In this document: in pieces, positions 59,946 through 64,000 of the stretch | Layout: every line of letters starts with the position of its first letter | Numbering within the stretch: the stretch's first letter is position 1 | Source: Melastoma dodecandrum | Lineage: Eukaryota > Streptophyta > Magnoliopsida > Myrtales > Melastomataceae | Direction of reading: 5' to 3' | Assembly (NCBI GenBank): GCA_029817715.1 | Contig: JARUPY010000404.1 | Coordinates: 62,001 to 126,000, forward strand | DNA: 64,000 nucleotides | Position numbers and translations under genes: made by a program | Notes under the pieces: generated by a model | Seen by the model: the letters and a program-made list of their open reading frames with translations, nothing else | What the model was told of the DNA's origin: nothing | The model's database searches: none

Positions 59946-60264
59946 TGTCATGAGCTCTTTATCTGGAGGATGGTGCAGCTTGTGGAGTTGCAGAAGAGCT
60001 CTTTATCTGGAGAATGGTGCAGCTTGTGGAGTTGCAGAAGAGGGGAGGCGTGAGGAAGAGAAGAGGCGGGAAGAGTATTAACTGAAAAAGCAGTTACTTG
60101 TATAGGGTGGGAGTTTGGTTAGTTAGTTACAACAGTATAAAGGGTGTGTAGAGTCTGTTGGGGGGATTCATGCAAGTTTTCTGTAAACACCTTTCCTCTG
60201 TTCTTGAGTTGTATTCATACATTCGATTGAATGACAGATCCGATTGAGTTTCGACCAGTAATCA
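59946..60264 (+). repeat. 3' LTR
   Basis: Same as the 5' LTR but with two instead of three 44-bp units. It is followed by ATCCATCTGC, with no match to the sequence before the 5' LTR. Confidence 0.85.
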
Positions 60265-60583
60265 ATCCATCTGCATTATCTTGCTTACTTCGATTGTAAT
60301 CTGCAATCCTAGAGGGCCATTCCAGAATATTGCAGATAACATCATTATTTCTTTTTACATCTTATGTGATATAGATTGCTCGGGATTTGATGATGAGCTT
60401 GAATTGCATTGTTGTTATTAACCAGACAGTGTTAGCTCAAAAGAAAATTGTTTACCGAGGAGAGATAGGAGACGGATAATTTATGTTTTCATGAGGTGAT
60501 GTAGGCCTTGAAGTTTAGTTGCTTCAGTGTTTGAATGTGTGCTGTGGATATCGTATTACTACTTTTCGTTTAAAGTTTTAGCT
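60265..60583. other. Unassigned spacer right of the retrotransposon
   Basis: No coding or repeat feature recognised. It could belong to the locus interrupted by the retrotransposon. Confidence 0.4.
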
Positions 60584-61268
60584 ATGGTTATTTCTTGTGT
60601 CCAGCCTTCAGAATCTAGAATGCTGCCTCTTTGTCCTGTTTCCTTATTTCTCGTAAGTAAACTGTTAGCATCTCATTAATAATGCTTCTGTTCTCCGAGG
60701 GATTATTTATGGTTATATTTGACCCTCAAACTTGTCATGCTTTAAGTACATGCTGACGGAAGGTCTTGGCCTTTCTGGCATTGTATCAATACTATTCACT
60801 GGAATTGTAAGTATGTTGTTCATGTGTGATATGATTATTTATGGGTTAAACACCCAAAGATTGTAACAAGGATGTTCCCTTTCTGTAGATAAATCTAACT
60901 TGTCAGATAAATCTCAGCGATTTGTCTCTGCGTTCTTTCATTTGATATCATCTTTGGCTGAGACATTTGTGTGAGTTATTGATACCCTTTCCTCGTACTC
61001 CAGTATCTTAATTCTTAAGGACTTCATTTGGAATTATAACCTGGTCGGTTGTTTATCTTGTCCACAGATTCATATACATGGGCTTCGATATTGCCATCGA
61101 ACAGCATGGCTGGTCTCATGTCGGATTTATATGCTTCTCTACTGTATCCTTGGGACATTTTGTTTGACCTTGTCTTTTACCCGCCACTCTTCCTTGTCAA
61201 GTTGTTATTCCTTGACTGCAGATGTTCAAATAAGCTTTTCATAATAGTCGCCAGGTATGAATAAGCTA
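60584..61268 (+). pseudogene. NHX5/6 partial pseudogene, exons 12-16 with introns
   Basis: Collinear with 53171-53866, including introns, so it arose by DNA duplication rather than retroposition. It holds copies of exon 12 (CTTCAGAATCTAGAATGCTG), exon 13, a truncated exon 14, exon 15 and the 20-nt exon 16. Lesions: the exon 13 acceptor has lost a G, the start of exon 14 (GTCATGAAGCACTATACAT) is replaced by unrelated bases, and the exon 15 terminal codons are changed. The U12 donor GTATCCTT and branch site TTCCTTGAC remain. Confidence 0.92.
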
Positions 61269-61829
61269 ACTCAGAGACCTCCAATATGTGGAGAATAAAG
61301 CAGCTGCATGTCTATTTGCCTTATATTGAGAATCCACCCATTTTATCTTCCTACTTTATGTTAGCTCGGTTGCTTCTGCTCTTCTTACGTTTTGGTGGTT
61401 TGGGAAATGTATTTCCGGGTACACACTGGATACTAATCTAGCAGTGCCATGCGTGATAGAACTGCGCATACGTTCCCTGCTGATCTGGAGGTAATCACAG
61501 TCCGACTGTGATGTAGTTATTATTGTGCGGTAATCGAAGTTGTTGGATCGTTTTTTCTGGGTCTTAGCTGACTTGTTGTTTCCAGGGAACAATGCGGTTG
61601 TAGTGGTAGTAGAAGTAGTAAAGGATGATTGTTGGTGTGGTTAGCAAAGGATCAGATGATGATTCCTCAGGGAAGAAATCTGAGGTGGGTGGGTAAGTAG
61701 TTGGATTGGATCGGGTAAGTAAATGTTGAGATAGAAACAAGGATGGACAAAAGATAAGATTGGGTTTTTGAGCAGAGGATGTGTTTTTTTCTTAGGGGGG
61801 GCCCAAAAAGGATAAAAAAGAATGACCCA
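61269..61829. other. Unassigned sequence between duplicated fragments
   Basis: No gene recognised. Short ORFs on both strands are not supported. Confidence 0.4.
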
Positions 61830-62290
61830 TATCATGAATGATCAATCAGCAACTTGAGTTGCACACGTGTCCATGTTTTTCTTGTATGTAGTAAAGGTGA
61901 GGATTAGATTTCAAATTCCAGATGGGCCTCTTTTCTTTGACTTGTGAATCATGGGTACACTAGAAAAGTGGATGAAGGGTTCCAGGAGGGGGGATTGTAC
62001 TATTTTAAATCACTAAGAGAAGGGTGATGTGATTGATGGTGCATTTGCAGTCCGAGGGAGGGCATGTGGTGTTAGTTTTTTTTTACATTGGTATTTTTGC
62101 TGCCTGGAGTCTGACGAATGCACGTAAAGAAGGGCTTTTTTGGGAGATGGGGGGTATTCGATGATTAGTATCCCAAAATCGAACACGTGTAAATCCTCTT
62201 CACTTAATCGAATTTTTGCATACCACTAAAATTAATACACGGGCGACGGGAGACATTTTTTGGGGTGTTGTCTAAAAATAATCAATTACC
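61830..62290 (-). repeat. Inverted copy of the delta-COP upstream region
   Basis: The reverse complement aligns with 29240-29990 through shared phrases such as AGACAACACC, GTCGCCCGTGTATTA, ATACGTGTTCGATTTTGG/ACACGTGTTCGATTTTGG, TCTAGTGTACC.ATGATTC, CAAAGAAAAGAGGCC and AAGTTGCTGATTGATC. The copy is shorter, with several internal deletions, and contains no coding exon. Confidence 0.85.
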
Positions 62291-62346
62291 CCCCATAATA
62301 TAAAATATTATCTATTCAGCTTATGATGGTTTAGTAATATAAATAA

Positions 62347-63527
62347 GGCCTAATTAGTAAATATGCCTCGCTGTTTTTTCTGATATAGTTCATATTTTGG
62401 AACACATTTAAATATGATACAAACTACCGCCGTTATATTATCTGTAGTCTCTGTCCATCCGTCCACTAACGGCGACTGACATGGATTCCACGTGGCTAAA
62501 ACACCGTCATTAAACTTCGTCTATCCCCTTTCAGACCGAATTTCATCCTCAAGTCCACCCCAATCGCCTCAATTTATTTTGCCCTAGCTTTGATTAGGGT
62601 ACAATAATCACCCCAACGATCATTCCCCAAAGACGAAGCCTGCCATTCCCAGACGATTATTCCCCACAACCTTCTTCCTCCCTTTCTCAAGCATCACCTA
62701 TCATTTCCCACAACCTTCCTTCTTCCTTTCTTCTGCCCTGCTGGTAAGTTTTTATGTTTTGGTTTGTAATTTGGGTTGCCGATTGTGGGTAGTTTCTGAG
62801 TGTGTTGTTACTGATTTAGATGGATGTGTACCGTGGTGATTTGGTTTTCCACGTTGGGGGTAGACTTTCTTTGACTGGTCGTGTTAAATACTACGGAGGA
62901 AAAGTTGTGAAGATCCCATATATTGAGCTTTAGTTTTAATATTAGAGGAAAAATTGAGAAACTATATGGGATCTTCACAACTTTTCCTCTGTAGTATTTA
63001 ACACGACCAGTCAAAGAAAGTCTACCCTCAACGTGGAAAACCAAATCACTATGGTACACATCTATCTAAACCAGTAACAACACACTCAGATACTACCCAC
63101 ATCGGCAACCCAAATTACAAACCAAAACAGAAAAACTTACCAGCAGGGCAGAAGGAAGGAAGAAGGTTGTGGGAAATGAAGGACATAATCGGATGGAGGG
63201 AGGTGATGCTTGCGAAAGGAAGGAAGCAGATGAAGGGAGGTGATGCTGGCTTCGTCTGTCCCAACAACACATAAGAAGCTAGGGCAAAACAAATTGGTGC
63301 GATTGGGGTGAATTTGGGGAGGAAATTCGGTCTGAGAGGGGATAGACGGGGTTTAATGACGGTGTTTCAGCCACGTAGGATCCACGTCAGTCGCCGTTAG
63401 TGGACGGGTGGACAGAGGCTATAGATAATATAACGGCGGTAGTTTGTATCCTATTTAGATGCGTTTCAAAGTATGGGCTATATCGAAAAAAACAGCAAAA
63501 GTACATGACATATTTGCTAATTAGGCC
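62347..63527. mobile_element. 1.18-kb MULE hairpin: two ~570-bp inverted arms with perfect 9-bp target duplication
   Basis: Arms 62347-62922 and 62963-63527 are inverted copies around a ~40-bp loop. The termini are GGCCTAATTAG. The flanks are TATAAATAA at 62338-62346 and again at 63528-63536. Each arm contains, pointing to the centre, a leader, an intron-like donor (CTGGTAAGTTTTT) and the first codons of a mudrA-like protein (MDVYRGDLVFHVGGRLSLTG in the left arm). The element is thus two transposase 5' ends facing each other, with everything else lost. The unoccupied target is preserved in block B at 26499-26507. Confidence 0.92.
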
Positions 63528-63536
63528 TATAAATAA

Positions 63537-63635
63537 ATTAAGTAAACTGTGTGTTTTTTTTTTGGGTGCGCGGAGGATATGGGATTAATTGCCACGTGTG
63601 TGTGTATGTATTAATTGCAGATCTCCCAATTAAGG
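63537..63635 (-). repeat. Inverted copy of the block A/B left part
   Basis: The reverse complement (CAGATCTCCC... reads GGGAGATCTGCAATTAATAC, then CACGTGGC.ATTAATCCC and CATATCCTCC) matches 26405-26500 and 13985-14090. With the hairpin removed, the match continues past TTATTTATA into TTAC, as in copy B. Confidence 0.85.
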
Positions 63636-64000
63636 AATGACCAAATCAGGTACAAAATCGACAACCAAAACTTTCAATTCACCCAGCATAGATCGCCCAA
63701 ACCCTATGCACATAAACAGCAGGACAACGAGGAGCTTCATGCATTGATTACCTTCTTCTCCATGGGCTGATCGAATTCCCACGTGCTCCCTCAGCTGGGC
63801 ATGTCCTCTTGCACACCCACCCCCGAATCCATCCAAATACAAAAAGCTCGATCCTTTCGAAACGACTCCCACCACCAACTCACTTGTGGGGCTAAACCCA
63901 GAAGCAACTTCCTTCCTGGGTAGTAGTAAAAATCAAAACTTTGAGATGGGGTGCACTGACTGAGAAGTGGTAGAAAAACTACAGATAAAAACAAAAAAAT
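63636..64000 (-). pseudogene. KUP10/11 first-exon pseudogene fragment (intron 1, exon 1, 5' leader)
   Basis: Collinear with 12916-13445. Exon 1 is recognisable (MDSGVGVQEDMPS then a stop codon, GSTWEFDQPMEKK) but has an in-frame TGA and an internal deletion of about 39 bp relative to the intact gene. The donor after the exon (GTAATCAATGC) is kept. It runs off the right edge of the window. It directly abuts the inverted block copy, so the two parts of the original intergenic region are joined in the opposite relative orientation. Confidence 0.9.

Larger units (their letters stand above)
56909..60264 (+). mobile_element. 5'-deleted Ty3/gypsy chromovirus (Reina-like) with both LTRs
   Basis: The LTRs begin TGTCATGAGCTCTTTATC at 56909 and 59946 and end in GACCAGTAA.CA at about 57270 and 60264 (about 361 and 319 bp), very similar apart from a tandem-repeat length difference. 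A polypurine tract AAGGGGGATGGAT precedes the 3' LTR. The internal part runs directly from the 5' LTR into the middle of reverse transcriptase: gag, protease and the start of RT are missing. Short LTRs and a C-terminal chromodomain-like tail suggest the Reina clade. No target duplication is evident at the outer ends. Confidence 0.9.

Noticed and set aside
56909..60264. 5-bp target-site duplication of the chromovirus
   Set aside because: GAATA on the left does not match the bases after the 3' LTR; either the LTR end is mis-set or rearrangement removed it.

Overview
This is nuclear DNA from a flowering plant. The genes have many introns and match angiosperm families (CHD-type CHR4, KUP/HAK, ARAD, HINT2, sulfiredoxin, tapetal bHLH, CYP81, NHX5/6). 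The degenerate telomere-like repeats are of the plant TTTAGGG type, and the mobile elements are Mutator-like (MULE), Ty3/gypsy chromovirus and probably Copia. I cannot name the species. All splice junctions below were read by eye from reading frame, splice dinucleotides and family conservation; no transcript data were available.

Layout. 1-6.7 kb: the 5' part of a CHD chromatin remodeller (CHR4/PICKLE-related, minus strand, running off the left edge) with its G/C-rich leader region. 6.7-9.6 kb: AT-rich intergenic DNA with a probable old Copia LTR. 9.6-13.2 kb: a complete 8-exon KUP10/11-type potassium transporter (minus). 13.9-29.1 kb: a repeat domain. A roughly 0.5 kb block occurs twice (A and B). 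A ~7 kb FAR1-type MULE is inserted in A, a 2.1 kb MULE in B, and a ~4.8 kb array of ~338-bp satellite units with telomere-like inserts lies between them.

30.5-55.5 kb is gene-dense: delta-COP (+), ARAD-type arabinosyltransferase (+), organellar HINT2 (-), sulfiredoxin (+), glycine cleavage H protein (-), LYR-motif protein (+), bHLH10/89/91-EAT1 type transcription factor (-), CYP81 P450 (+), UCH-L5-type deubiquitinase (+) and the endosomal NHX5/6 antiporter (+, 22 exons, three U12-type introns). Two small MULE-derived elements with perfect 10-bp target duplications lie in the spacers. HINT2/SRX and GCSH/LYR are head-to-head pairs, and all four encode small proteins that are organellar in their families.

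55.5-64 kb is a rearranged zone. It holds a 5'-deleted Reina-like chromovirus with both LTRs, an intron-containing pseudogene copy of NHX exons 12-16, an inverted copy of the delta-COP upstream region, a 1.18 kb head-to-head MULE hairpin with a perfect 9-bp target duplication, and a broken copy of the KUP first exon. These copies preserve a version of the KUP/delta-COP intergenic region without the large insertions, so the order of events can be partly reconstructed. I found no prokaryote-type defence or CRISPR system. The most unusual parts are the satellite/telomere-like higher-order array, the TIR family with palindromic subterminal repeats, and the duplicated locus that records empty insertion sites.
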